Source: Nocardia sp. CY41 (GTDB taxonomy: Bacteria; Actinomycetota; Actinomycetes; Mycobacteriales; Mycobacteriaceae). From it: a DNA stretch of 64,000 nucleotides. The stretch covers positions 62,001 through 126,000 of the forward strand of contig NZ_VUOS01000022.1 in assembly GCF_009829325.1 (NCBI RefSeq), given 5' to 3'. The notes below the pieces were generated by a model. The model was given only the letters and a program-made list of their open reading frames with translations. It had not been told where the DNA came from and searched no databases. Below are positions 1 to 8,524 of the stretch, one piece after another. Numbering within the stretch: position 1 is the first letter of the stretch; each line of letters opens with the position of its first letter. The position numbers were made by a program, and so were the translations under genes.

Positions 1-1475
1 CTCTCGGCGTTGCGGCGCATCCTGGTGGCGAGATGGTCGAGTTCGAACAGATTCGACAGCGCCTTGGGATCGAGCTCTTCGCGCTCGAATTCGCTGATCA
101 GGCCGAGCTGGCGACGCACGAGGTTCTGGCTACGGCGAGCCAGGCTGACCATCGACTCGGTGGTGTTGCGGCGCACCAGCGCCTGCTCCGACGCGAGGTC
201 GAACGCGGTGGACTGCACGCGATCCAGCGCTCGGGCCACAGCGGCGATCTCGACGCCCGCGCCCGGCGGCGCCCGCACCGGGGCCGGCGGGTCCGGCGGC
301 CGGGTGTCGGCACCGGTGCGCCAGGCGGAGATCACCTCGGGCAGTCGTCGGCCTGCCACGTCGTCGGCGTCCGCCGCCAGCGTGGCCAGCGGCCGGACGA
401 TCGCGCGCACCGCGGCGACGACCAGCGCCACTTCTGCCGCGATCGCCGCCAGCGCGGCCAGCACGAACGCGCCGAGGATCAGGGCGGCGTTGCGGCGCAG
501 CGTCTCCGCCCGCAGCCGGACGTCGTCGCCGACCGCCTGCTGCACGGTGCGCTGCTCGTCGATGACCGCGGTCATCCGGGCCCACCAGGTGATCGGATCG
601 ACCGGTCGTGCCAGCGGTCCGGCGCTGGAGGCGATCGCGATGTTCTCCGACTCGGCCGCCGCGACCGCGTCGGCACCGTCCAGCACGGCGTCCAGACGCT
701 CCTGTTGGGCCGAGGTCGCGTCCCGGGCGAACGCGGCCAGACCGGCCAACTTGGCTGCCCGGATGTCGAGGAACTGCACGTACTCGCCCGGCCCGAAGGC
801 ATCGGAGGCGAAGACGCCGTTCAGGAAGCCGCGTTCCCGGGCCGTCTGCTCCTTCGCCTCGCCCAGCGCGTGCAGCGCTTGCAGCCCGTGCCGGACCGCC
901 GGGTCGGCGGCCTGGTCGAGACCGAGGGACAGACGGTTCAGTCCATCGATGGCGTCGGTGTAGAACTGGAACGCCGCCTGCCGGGATGTCCGCTGGGCAT
1001 CGATCCCCGACCGGGTCGAGTCCAGGTCGGTGAACGGCCGAGCCGCCGCACGCACCCGCTCCGAGCCGGGCGGGCCGTCCGCCGAAGCCTGCCGCAACGT
1101 GCGCAGGGCGCGGTCGACCGCGTCGCGCTGGTCGTCGACCGGCTGCCGCAAGCGCTGGTCGCCGCCGAGCAAGCCATTGGTCAGGCCGCGCTCGCGCTGC
1201 GTCTCGTGCACCAGATCCTGCACCGCCAGCGCCAGCGACACCGCGCCCACCGTGTCCCGGCTCTTGCGGTACGCATCTATCTCGCGGGCGACCATCGCGC
1301 CCAGAAGGGCGAGCACCAGAACGAGCGAGACGACGAGGATGCGAGCCAGCTGCCCGCGGATGGTCCGCGGACGCACGATGCCACTGCCCGGCATTCGGCG
1401 TTCGCCATCGGGAGCGCGGAGCGGGACAACCGTTGCGCCCCCGGAATTCTCCGGTCGTCCAGGTGACCGCACCAC
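1..1475 (-). CDS. Nitrate/nitrite-sensor-type histidine kinase (3' end cut off)
   Basis: Membrane sensor kinase of the kind that heads actinobacterial conservons. Translating the minus strand gives a first membrane helix at about residues 46-63. A sensor region follows with HETQRERGLTNGLLGG, typical of the nitrate/nitrite-sensing (NIT) domain. A second helix lies near residues 332-356, then a HAMP-like linker, then the dimerisation motif LFELDHLATRMRRNAE right at the window edge. The catalytic ATPase domain lies outside the window. I chose GTG at 1475 because GGAGGAG sits six bases upstream. An in-frame ATG at 1394 is the alternative and would still keep both helices. The gene follows the small GTPase at 1797-2366 on the same strand, whereas conservons usually have the kinase first. 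Family confident, signal sensed unknown. Confidence 0.85.
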   Translation of the reverse strand, partial: MVRSPGRPENSGGATVVPLRAPDGERRMPGSGIVRPRTIRGQLARILVVSLVLVLALLGAMVAREIDAYRKSRDTVGAVSLALAVQDLVHETQRERGLTNGLLGGDQRLRQPVDDQRDAVDRALRTLRQASADGPPGSERVRAAARPFTDLDSTRSGIDAQRTSRQAAFQFYTDAIDGLNRLSLGLDQAADPAVRHGLQALHALGEAKEQTARERGFLNGVFASDAFGPGEYVQFLDIRAAKLAGLAAFARDATSAQQERLDAVLDGADAVAAAESENIAIASSAGPLARPVDPITWWARMTAVIDEQRTVQQAVGDDVRLRAETLRRNAALILGAFVLAALAAIAAEVALVVAAVRAIVRPLATLAADADDVAGRRLPEVISAWRTGADTRPPDPPAPVRAPPGAGVEIAAVARALDRVQSTAFDLASEQALVRRNTTESMVSLARRSQNLVRRQLGLISEFEREELDPKALSNLFELDHLATRMRRNAE

Positions 1476-1796
1476 CCTCTGCTCCTCCGATCAGCCGCCG
1501 CGCCTGCTCCACAGCGAGCACACGGAAATCAAGGGCAAACTGTCACAGGGCCACCGCGCCGTCAACGCGAAAATCGGGCAAATCGGACAGTGTGCGGACT
1601 TCTAAACACACTGGCAACGAGGAGTTACGAGCACGACAAACCGACCTCCGCGCGCACGCGCGAGCGAACGCCGAGACCCGTTGGCTCACATCCGCCTTCG
1701 ACCGCCGTGAAACCTTCGGGCGCGAGTCCGATACAGCGGACGGGTGCGGCGCACAGTCACGAGACCCTCGTCACGACCGGTGCCGGAGCGCCACGC
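1476..1796. other. Intergenic region with inverted repeat and repeated motif
   Basis: No coding region is supported in these 321 bases between the GTPase gene and the kinase gene. They hold an inverted repeat, CAGTGTG at 1588-1594 and CACACTG at 1607-1613, about 115 bases upstream of the kinase start. They also hold one copy (1709-1736) of a GAAACC-N15-GATACAG motif that recurs in front of the lipoprotein gene. Confidence 0.6.
1588..1613. promoter_or_regulatory. Inverted repeat upstream of kinase gene
   Basis: Perfect 7-base arms (CAGTGTG / CACACTG) are separated by 12 bases. The position upstream of the kinase start at 1475 suits an operator, but no regulator is identified. Confidence 0.4.
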
Positions 1797-2366
1797 TCAA
1801 CCCGCGCTCCTGGCGACAAGGTGATCCGCCCGGTGCGACAGCACCTGTTCGAGCAGTGCGACCAATACGTCTTTGACCGAGTCGCGCCGGCTGGCATCGC
1901 ATTCCAGCACGGGGATCCAGTCCGCGAGCGCGAGCGCGGCACGCACCTCGCCGAGGTCGGCGCGGGCGCTGCCGCGGGCGTGGTTGACCGCGACGACGAA
2001 GGGCGTGCCGTGTCGCGCGCAATAGTCCAGCACAGCGTGGCAGTCGTGGACGCGGCTGGTGTCCACCACGATCACCGCGCCTAGCGCACCCTCGGCCAAG
2101 TCGTCCCACAGCCAGGCGAGGTCGTCCGCACCCGGGGCGCCGAACAGGTACAGCAGCAGGGAGCTGTCCAGGTCGATCCGTCCCACGTCGACGGGGACGG
2201 TGGTCGGCTTCCAGTCCGCCCGCCGCTGCGGGTCGTCCAGGACGACGATCGGCTCGGCGGTCTCCGCCTGGGTCACCAGCGGGCCGATCTCGGAGACGGC
2301 CCCGACGAACGTCGTCTTCCCGGCGCCGAGTCCGCCGCTCACCACGATCTTCACCGAGGACGGCAT
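1797..2366 (-). CDS. Conservon-type small GTP/ATP-binding protein (CvnD-like)
   Basis: Small P-loop protein of 189 residues resembling the fourth member of actinobacterial conservons (kinase, roadblock protein, DUF742 protein, GTPase). The Walker A motif GGLGAGKTT lies near the N-terminus, just after the start MPSSVKIVVS. It is followed by a switch-like region (VDVGRIDLDSSLLLYLFGAPG) and VVAVNHARG, a diverged NKxD-like element. Family members are thought to act as membrane-associated switches next to their kinase. ATG at 2366 was chosen because a longer upstream reading frame has no family resemblance before the P-loop. A nitrate-sensor kinase lies directly downstream, but no roadblock or DUF742 gene lies between them. 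Confidence 0.85.
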   Translation of the reverse strand: MPSSVKIVVSGGLGAGKTTFVGAVSEIGPLVTQAETAEPIVVLDDPQRRADWKPTTVPVDVGRIDLDSSLLLYLFGAPGADDLAWLWDDLAEGALGAVIVVDTSRVHDCHAVLDYCARHGTPFVVAVNHARGSARADLGEVRAALALADWIPVLECDASRRDSVKDVLVALLEQVLSHRADHLVARSAG

Positions 2367-2578
2367 GGTTTGCTTTCGCGTGTCGCAGTGCCAGGACAAT
2401 GGCGCTGATCCTCTCGATGGCAACGGCGACGCGCACATCACGTGTCGGGCGGCCCGGCCGCGGACGACGGCTTGCCGACCCCGATCGGGACTTCCAGCGC
2501 GGTACCGATTTCGGCGATGGAAATGCGACTGCCGGCACAGCCGCACGAGAAACGTGGTACCCGTCCTCGCCCGCCGCG

Positions 2579-2606
2579 AAACCTCGCGGTGCGACTCTGA
2601 TACAGT
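2579..2606 (+). promoter_or_regulatory. Candidate promoter of DUF3558 lipoprotein gene
   Basis: GAAACC at 2579-2584 and GATACAG at 2600-2606 are spaced by 15 bases and end 34 bases before the lipoprotein ATG. The same pair with the same spacing occurs at 1709-1736. The layout resembles -35 and -10 elements of an alternative or extended -10 promoter. The sigma factor is not assigned. Confidence 0.45.
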
Positions 2607-2639
2607 CCGGCGCGACACACCGGAGGGCAAGAGGGCTGG

Positions 2640-3170
2640 ATGGCGCACCGAATTACGTTGGTTCCCTTGGCAATAGCACTTGTACTCGGAGCGGCCGCCT
2701 GCGGCGACGAGTCCGGCGGGGCACCGGTGACCACCACCACCGCGCAGGCCGCGAGCACCGCCACCCAGCTGTTCGATCCCTGCACCGGCATCCCCGACAC
2801 CGCGCTGACGAGCGCGGGCCTCGATCCGGCGAGCAAGCAGGTCGGTGTCGGCGGGGTGAAGCAGCCAGGCTGGGAGATCTGCGGCTGGAAGGGCGCCGAC
2901 TTCACCCTCGGCGTGTTCTCCAACGGCATGTCCGTGGCCGAGTTCGAGCGCAAGCCAGGCAATGTCGACTTCCAGGACGTCACGATCGGCGGGCGCACCG
3001 GACGCCAGTTCCGCGTCGACGACGCCGCCAAGGACCAGATGTGCGATGTGCTCTTCCCCGCTCGCCAGGGCCTGCTGCAACTGACGCTGGTCAACAAGAC
3101 CACCGATCAGAACCCCTGCGAACGCCTCGCGACCGTCGGCGAAGCGATCGTGCCCACCCTGCCGAGATGA
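2640..3170 (+). CDS. DUF3558 family lipoprotein
   Basis: Secreted lipid-anchored protein of 176 residues. The N-terminus is a short positive stretch, a hydrophobic helix and a lipobox LGAAAC with the modified cysteine at about residue 21, followed by a Thr/Ala-rich linker. The rest fits DUF3558: FDPCTGIP, then ICGWKG, and a conserved CDVLFPA near the C-terminus, with four further cysteines that could form disulfides. This family is common in Nocardia, Mycobacterium and Streptomyces, and its function is unknown. AGAGGG precedes the start. The gene is divergent from the GTPase gene and converges on the next gene, with only 13 bases between the stops. Confidence 0.85.
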   Translation: MAHRITLVPLAIALVLGAAACGDESGGAPVTTTTAQAASTATQLFDPCTGIPDTALTSAGLDPASKQVGVGGVKQPGWEICGWKGADFTLGVFSNGMSVAEFERKPGNVDFQDVTIGGRTGRQFRVDDAAKDQMCDVLFPARQGLLQLTLVNKTTDQNPCERLATVGEAIVPTLPR

Positions 3171-3174
3171 AAGC

Positions 3175-3195
3175 CCCTCGGCCTCAGCCGCCGAG
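3175..3195. terminator. Hairpin between convergent genes
   Basis: CCTCGGC and GCCGAGG form a 7-base stem with a 7-base loop. It overlaps the stop of the gene ending at 3184 and lies just behind the lipoprotein stop. There is no T-run, so terminator function is a guess. Confidence 0.35.
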
Positions 3196-4206
3196 GATGT
3201 CGAGCACCTTGTCGGAGGTGTAGAAGGGGGCGAGGCGCTCGCGGATCAGCCCGGCGAGCACTCCTTCGCGCTTCGCGCCCTCGATGACCGCCGGTCCGTA
3301 CCGGAGGATCTCCCGCATGATGTCGTCACCGGTGAGGCCGAGTTCGGGCAGCATGGCCGCCAGGGTGTAATCCCCGTACTTGGTGAAGAACACCTCCACG
3401 CACTCGTCCAGTAGCAGGCCGAAGTAGTGCTTCTCGCGGGTGGTGACGGCGATCTCGTAGCACAGCAGCACCAGCTCGTTGAGGTCCTTCCGGCTGAGGT
3501 ATTCGCGCAGGCCGCTGACCGGTTCGTCGGCGTGCAGGTCCCAGAACTCCATCGCGGCGGCGTGTACCGGCGCGTCGCGCAGCATCTCGCGGATGGCGTT
3601 GTTGGTGCGTTTGAGCGCGAACAGCGCGCCCTTGCCCGCAAGATCGCCGACGAACGTGCTGTCGGCGGCGACCTTCTTGGCGCGATTGGCCGCCGACTGG
3701 CCCAGTGACATCAGCGAGGAGACGCCCGGGATCTTCTCGGCGCGCTCCCGGTTGGCTTGCATGAAGTCGTTGATCAGCTTGTCCACGAACTTCGACGCGA
3801 CGGTGGCCACCAGCGGGCTCTCGGTGAGCCGGTCCAGGATGCGCTCCTGCGCCTGGTGCATGCCGAAGATCTTCTCCAGCAGCGCCTCGACCGGTTCGCG
3901 TTCGACCACCTCGCCGAGGGTGTAGTCGTCGTTGGCGGCGATGTGGTCGTAGATGGAATCGGCGAACACGCCGACCATGTCGGCGAACACCGGACTGCCG
4001 CCGATCAGTTCGACGACGGTGCGGACGGTCTGCTTGGCCTGCTCGAGCTCCACGACGTCCCGGAAGACGAGCGTGTCGGCGACTGCGAGGACCGCCTCGG
4101 TGTCGCGCGCGATCACCTCCGCGAAACGCTCGCCGGTCACCTCCGCGAGCAGGAATTCCACCTGGGCGTCCAGTAGCCGTTCGGCGATCTCACGCGGCTC
4201 GCTCAT
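3184..4206 (-). CDS. Conserved hypothetical protein, mostly helical
   Basis: Protein of 340 residues that I do not recognise. It is soluble in appearance, rich in Leu, Glu and Ala, and probably all-helical. There is no obvious signal peptide, membrane helix or catalytic motif. Acidic N-terminal repeats (ERLLDAQVEFLLAEV) precede a central region with several basic stretches, and a C-terminal part ends in SDKVLDILGG. ATG at 4206 (MSEPREIAER) was chosen because upstream in-frame sequence does not look coding. It is probably the last gene of an operon with the genes starting at 4768 and 5581, and it lies 43 bases after the first of these. Confidence 0.75.
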   Translation of the reverse strand: MSEPREIAERLLDAQVEFLLAEVTGERFAEVIARDTEAVLAVADTLVFRDVVELEQAKQTVRTVVELIGGSPVFADMVGVFADSIYDHIAANDDYTLGEVVEREPVEALLEKIFGMHQAQERILDRLTESPLVATVASKFVDKLINDFMQANRERAEKIPGVSSLMSLGQSAANRAKKVAADSTFVGDLAGKGALFALKRTNNAIREMLRDAPVHAAAMEFWDLHADEPVSGLREYLSRKDLNELVLLCYEIAVTTREKHYFGLLLDECVEVFFTKYGDYTLAAMLPELGLTGDDIMREILRYGPAVIEGAKREGVLAGLIRERLAPFYTSDKVLDILGG

Positions 4207-4249
4207 CGAATTCCACCCATCACTGTTCGTCCGGCCCGCCCGGCCCGGA

Positions 4250-4768
4250 TCACGGCTGGTGCGGGTCGATGTCGTTGCCGTGCAACGATTTCCGTATCCG
4301 ATCCAGGCGCTCCCGCGCGGCCTTCTCGCGTGCCTGCCATTGTTCGTCCACGCTGCGGCCCGCTGGAGTCTGCCGGTCGAGTTCGCCCATCCCCTGCGCG
4401 GTGCCGTAGCGCTGCTCGACCTTATCGCGAACTGACTCGAAAGTAGGAACACCGGAAGCCGAATATCCGCCGCTCGCGGCGTCGCCGGTGATACCGGGCG
4501 GCGGTACCGGTACCGCCGGTACCGCAGAACCGCCGCCTACCTGGCCGGATACCTCCGGAGCCGGGTGCGGAGGCATGTCCGCGTCGGCGGGAGTGGCGGG
4601 AGTCACATCGTCGGCGGCTCGCGCATCACCGGTCTCCAACAGCCCGGTCAGCGCCGCATGGACCGCGGCGAACCCGGGACGCCCCGCCGTGGCGACCAGC
4701 AGAACCCCGGCGAGTTCCGCGTCCGACAGCCCCGCCAACCGGGTCACCATTTCGCTGTTGTCGCTCAT
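4250..4768 (-). CDS. Hypothetical protein with Pro/Ala-rich linker
   Basis: Protein of 172 residues, not recognised. A short N-terminal helical part (SDAELAGVLLVATAGRPGF) is joined by a long Pro/Ala/Gly-rich linker, about residues 50-105. The C-terminal half is charged and helical (DEQWQAREKAARERLDRIRK), suggesting a coiled coil. No signal peptide or membrane helix is seen. It lies 39 bases downstream of the alpha/beta-hydrolase gene and 43 bases before the next gene, so co-transcription is likely. The architecture suggests a protein-protein adaptor, which is only an inference. Confidence 0.7.
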   Translation of the reverse strand: MSDNSEMVTRLAGLSDAELAGVLLVATAGRPGFAAVHAALTGLLETGDARAADDVTPATPADADMPPHPAPEVSGQVGGGSAVPAVPVPPPGITGDAASGGYSASGVPTFESVRDKVEQRYGTAQGMGELDRQTPAGRSVDEQWQAREKAARERLDRIRKSLHGNDIDPHQP

Positions 4769-4807
4769 ACCGCCAGGCTACGCAGGCGGGGGCGCACCGC
4801 ACGTCGT

Positions 4808-5581
4808 TCAGGATCGCACGAGCGCACCTGCCCACTCACGCACCAGGTCGTACCAGGCCGATCCGCCGACGACGATCAGATCGTTGTGCCCGGCCCCGGG
4901 GAAGACGACGAGTCGTTTCGGCTCCGGCGCGGCGGCGTACAGCCGGTGCGCGTGCCGCAGCGGAAGCAGTTCGTCATGGTCGCCGTGCATGATCAGCACC
5001 GGGGCGCGCAGCGCGCGGATGCGACGTTCGTTCGGATAGGCGTTCGGCACCAGCGGGGCGGGCAGGAACGGATACACCGACCGAGCCGCATCACGCAGAC
5101 CGCTGAAGGTGGACATGAGCATCACCCCGGCGGGCGGATGGTGCTGCGCCAGCTCCAGCACGACACCGCCCCCGAGGGATTTGCCCAGATACAGCACCCG
5201 GTTCGGATCGACATCCGGCTGCGCGAGCAACGCACGCCGCGCGGCATGCGCGTCCAGGTAGGTGCCGTGCTCGGTCGGTCTGCCGGTGCTGCGGCCGTAT
5301 CCGCGATAGTCGAAGGCCAGCACGTCGAAACCGGCCTCGGTGAGCAAGGCGAAGATGGGCACCCGGTCACCGAGATTGCCCGCGTTGCCGTGCGCGAACA
5401 GGACGTGCCCGACCGAATGCGCGGCGGGCATCCACCACGCGTGCAGCGTTTCCCCGTCCGAGGTGCGCAGGGACAGGTCGGTGTACGCCATGCCGAGCAG
5501 CGCCGGGGTCTGCAGCAGCGTCCGTTCCGGCAGATAGGTCAGCGCGTTGAGAATCGGACGGGCCGGATGTCGCATGCCCAC
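4808..5581 (-). CDS. Alpha/beta-hydrolase (BEM46/ABHD13-like)
   Basis: Serine hydrolase of 257 residues. The oxyanion motif HGNAGN lies near residue 65, followed by a YRGYGRS strand-turn. The nucleophile elbow is GKSLGGG near residue 133. HGDHDELLP supplies the probable acid, and GAGHND near residue 235 the catalytic histidine. This order matches BEM46-type hydrolases, which are usually membrane-associated esterases of uncertain substrate. The N-terminus has a hydrophobic stretch but no clear signal peptide. It is the first gene of a likely three-gene minus-strand operon with two unknown proteins. Confidence 0.85.
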   Translation of the reverse strand: MGMRHPARPILNALTYLPERTLLQTPALLGMAYTDLSLRTSDGETLHAWWMPAAHSVGHVLFAHGNAGNLGDRVPIFALLTEAGFDVLAFDYRGYGRSTGRPTEHGTYLDAHAARRALLAQPDVDPNRVLYLGKSLGGGVVLELAQHHPPAGVMLMSTFSGLRDAARSVYPFLPAPLVPNAYPNERRIRALRAPVLIMHGDHDELLPLRHAHRLYAAAPEPKRLVVFPGAGHNDLIVVGGSAWYDLVREWAGALVRS

Positions 5582-5983
5582 GTTCTTACTCCTGGACAGG
5601 CGCGGCCGGGTCCGGCGGGGTGCCGTGACACCGGCGGATCACCGCACTTCGATCTCGATGACCGAGGCCTCGATCACGAAGGCGACGAAGACCGAGGAGA
5701 CGGCGACACCGGCAGAGCGGCTCGAAGCGTCCGGCCGACATCGCGTCCAACGGGCCACGCTGTCGACCGGCGGCGACGATCCACCCGCGCACCGGCCGGA
5801 TGCTCTCGCTATATCGGCGAACGAGGTCCGCGCGCGGCACCGCATCGGACGGTCGAGCGAACCGGCCGAGACCCCGGCGCACCACCTCGACCGGCCGCCA
5901 ACGAGCGTCGGAACACAGCGGGCGGTGACAACGAGGCCGTACGCCCTCAGCCGCACGGCCTCTGTCGCCACGAGAACTCGGCG
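5582..5983. other. Intergenic region downstream of pheT
   Basis: No gene is supported in these 402 bases. A 110-codon minus-strand frame (5639-5971) starts inside the pheT terminator hairpin, has no ribosome site and resembles nothing I know. The stretch holds the pheST terminator and presumably the promoter of the hydrolase operon. Confidence 0.55.
5933..5962 (-). terminator. Putative pheST terminator
   Basis: GAGGCCGT and ACGGCCTC form an 8-base stem with a 14-base loop, about 22 bases behind the pheT stop. A short T-containing stretch follows on the minus strand. Confidence 0.5.
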
Positions 5984-8491
5984 TCAGCCGCGCAGCACCG
6001 CGCCCACGGCGTCGGCCGCCGCCGCGACGGCCGCGTCGCGCGCCGCACTGGCCTCGTCCTCGGTGAGGGTCCGGTCGCCGGCGCGGAAGCGGAGGGCATA
6101 GGTGAGCGACTTGCGTCCCTCGCCCGCCTGAGCGCCTTCGTACACGTCGAACAGGGCGATGTCCTCCAGCAGTTCGCCGCCACCGGTGCGCAGCGCGGCC
6201 TGCACCGACGCCGCGGGAACCGTCCTCTCGACGCTCACCGAGACGTCCTGGAGCACCGCCGGGAACGGCGACACCGTCGGAACCGGCCGGGCTTCCCGCA
6301 GCGGCAACGCGTCCAGGTCGAGTTCGACGGCGCAGGTGCGTGGCGGCAGACCGGAACGTTCCAGCACGGCGGGGTGCAGTTCGCCCGCGTAGCCGACGAC
6401 GGCGCCGTCCACCACCAGTTCGGCGCAGCGGCCGGGGTGCCAGGGCAAGTGTGCCGCCGCGCGGCGCTCGATGGTCACACCGGCCGCGTCCGCGACGGCG
6501 TCGGCGAGAGCGAACGCGTCGGCGGCTTCGACCGGACGGCCCGGCCCCCACGGCCCGCGCGGCTCGCGACGGCCGGTCAGGACGGCGGCCACGTGCACCG
6601 GCTGTTCGGGCAGCGAGTCGAGCAGCTCGGCGATCTCCTCGTCGGTGGGGCGACGGTCCACCGGCAGCGGATCGATCGCCCTGGTCCTCGCCCCGGGCAG
6701 CACGACCTGCGCGATGCCGTAGATCGCCAGATCACGCGCGCCCCGCGAGATATTGCGGGCGGCCACCTCGAGCAAACCGGGCAGCAGGGTGGTGGCCAGC
6801 TCGGCGCGCTCGACGTCCAGCGGATTGAGCACCTTCGTGGTGGCGCGGCGCGGGTCGTCGGCGTCCAGACCCCAGGTGTCGAACACCCCGGCGGGCAGGA
6901 ACACCGGCGGCGGGACCTCCACAGCGCCCGCGAACGCCAGCGCGCGGCTGACGGCGCGGCGACGGCGCTGGGTGGCCGTGAGTCCCCGCCCGGCCGGTGC
7001 GGTGGGCAGCACGGACGGGATCTGCTCGAGACCCTCCAGCCGCAGCACCTCTTCCACCAGGTCGGCGGGCTGAGCCAGATCCGGCCGCCAGCTCGGCGGG
7101 GTCACCACCAGCTGACCGTGCCCGGCCTCGCTGACGCCGACCTCGACGGTGCAGCCGATCTGGGCCAAGCGCCGCGCCGAGGTCCCGGTCGGGTACGTGA
7201 CGCCCGCGACGCGGTCGGCCAGATCGATGTCGATCCGGATGGGCGCGGGCGCCGGAAGCGGGGCCCGGACGTCGGTCAGCACGGGTTCGACGGTGCCTCC
7301 GGCGATCTCGGCCAGCAGCGTGGCCGCCCGGTCGAGTGCGGCGACGTTGATCTCCGGATCGACGACCCGCTCGTACCGCTTACCCGCCTCGGACACCAGC
7401 TTGTGCCTGCGCGCGGTGCGGTAGATCAGCAGCGGGTTCCAGGTAGCCGCCTCCAGCAGGATGTCGGTGCTGTCCGCGCCGACCTCGGTGCTGGCCCCGC
7501 CCATCACACCGGCCAGCGAGATGACGCCGGAATCGTCGGCGATCACCACGTCCTCGGCGTCCAGCGTGCGCTCCACGTCGTCCAGCGTGCGCAGCGTCTC
7601 GCCCGCGTTCGCGGCGCGGACCACCAGGCCGCCCGCCACCCTGGCCGCGTCGAAGGCGTGCAGCGGCTGCCCCAGCTCGAGCATCACGTAGTTGGTGACG
7701 TCCACCGCCGGCGAGATCGGGCGCACGCCCGACAACAGCAGCCTGCGCTGCAACCACCACGGGCTGACCGCGTTCGGGTCGATGCCGGTGACCCGGCGCG
7801 CCGCGAAACGGGTGCACTTCGAATCCGGCTCGACCCGGATCGACCAGGCTTCCTGCTCGTGGTCGGGCAGGGTCCGCACCGCCGGGTCGGCGTATTCGAG
7901 ATCGAAACCACAGGCCAGTTCGCGGGCCAGGCCGCGCACCGAGAAGCAGTAGCCCCGGTCGGGCGTGATGTTCAGCTCGATGACCGTGTCGTCCAGGCCG
8001 AGCAGCGCGTTGGCGTCGACACCCGGCTCGGCGGTGCCCGGCTCCAGCACCAGGATGCCGGAATGGTCCTTGCCGATGCCGAGTTCGGCGACCGAGCAGA
8101 TCATCCCGTTGGAGACGTGGCCGTAGGTCTTGCGCGAGGTGATCTCGAACCCGCCGGGCAACACGCCGCCGGGCAGCACCACCACCACCAGGTCACCGAC
8201 CTGGAAGTTCCGGGCGCCGCAGATGATCTCCTGCAGCTCGGGCTTGCCGATATCCACCTTGCAGAAGCGGATCGGCTTCTTGAACTCGGTGAGTTCGGTG
8301 ATCTCGGCGACCCGGCCGACCACCAGCGGCGGCTCGCCGCCCTCCGGGCCCGCGACCCGCCGGAGCTCGTCGACCTCTTCGACTTCCAGCCCGACCCGGA
8401 CGAATCCCGCGTCGAGCTCCTCCGGCGTCACCGACCACTCCGGGTTGGTGCGCTGGATGATATCGGTCAGCCAGGACTGCGCTACTCGCAC
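5984..8491 (-). CDS. pheT: Phenylalanine-tRNA ligase beta subunit
   Basis: Beta chain of the cytosolic (alpha-beta)2 phenylalanyl-tRNA synthetase, 835 residues, the normal bacterial length. MRVAQSWLTDI begins the protein. An EMAP-like tRNA-binding domain at about residues 40-155 contains ICGARNFQVGD. The B3/B4 editing region (residues 215-370) carries SPAVDVTNYVMLELGQPLHAFD. A B5 domain follows, then a catalytic-like domain, and the C-terminal anticodon-binding FDX-ACB domain contains PFPAVLQDVS. It lies 33 bases after pheS and is surely co-transcribed with it. Confidence 0.98.
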   Translation of the reverse strand: MRVAQSWLTDIIQRTNPEWSVTPEELDAGFVRVGLEVEEVDELRRVAGPEGGEPPLVVGRVAEITELTEFKKPIRFCKVDIGKPELQEIICGARNFQVGDLVVVVLPGGVLPGGFEITSRKTYGHVSNGMICSVAELGIGKDHSGILVLEPGTAEPGVDANALLGLDDTVIELNITPDRGYCFSVRGLARELACGFDLEYADPAVRTLPDHEQEAWSIRVEPDSKCTRFAARRVTGIDPNAVSPWWLQRRLLLSGVRPISPAVDVTNYVMLELGQPLHAFDAARVAGGLVVRAANAGETLRTLDDVERTLDAEDVVIADDSGVISLAGVMGGASTEVGADSTDILLEAATWNPLLIYRTARRHKLVSEAGKRYERVVDPEINVAALDRAATLLAEIAGGTVEPVLTDVRAPLPAPAPIRIDIDLADRVAGVTYPTGTSARRLAQIGCTVEVGVSEAGHGQLVVTPPSWRPDLAQPADLVEEVLRLEGLEQIPSVLPTAPAGRGLTATQRRRRAVSRALAFAGAVEVPPPVFLPAGVFDTWGLDADDPRRATTKVLNPLDVERAELATTLLPGLLEVAARNISRGARDLAIYGIAQVVLPGARTRAIDPLPVDRRPTDEEIAELLDSLPEQPVHVAAVLTGRREPRGPWGPGRPVEAADAFALADAVADAAGVTIERRAAAHLPWHPGRCAELVVDGAVVGYAGELHPAVLERSGLPPRTCAVELDLDALPLREARPVPTVSPFPAVLQDVSVSVERTVPAASVQAALRTGGGELLEDIALFDVYEGAQAGEGRKSLTYALRFRAGDRTLTEDEASAARDAAVAAAADAVGAVLRG

Positions 8492-8524
8492 TTGACGTTT
8501 CGCTCTCTCGATCGAAGGGTGGGG

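Noticed and set aside
2367..3080. N-terminal extension of the conservon GTPase across the lipoprotein gene
   Set aside because: The frame is antisense to a well-supported DUF3558 gene, and the P-loop follows directly after ATG 2366 as in the family.
5639..5971. 110-codon minus-strand frame behind pheT
   Set aside because: It starts within the pheT terminator hairpin, lacks a ribosome site and has Arg/Ser-rich sequence without family resemblance.
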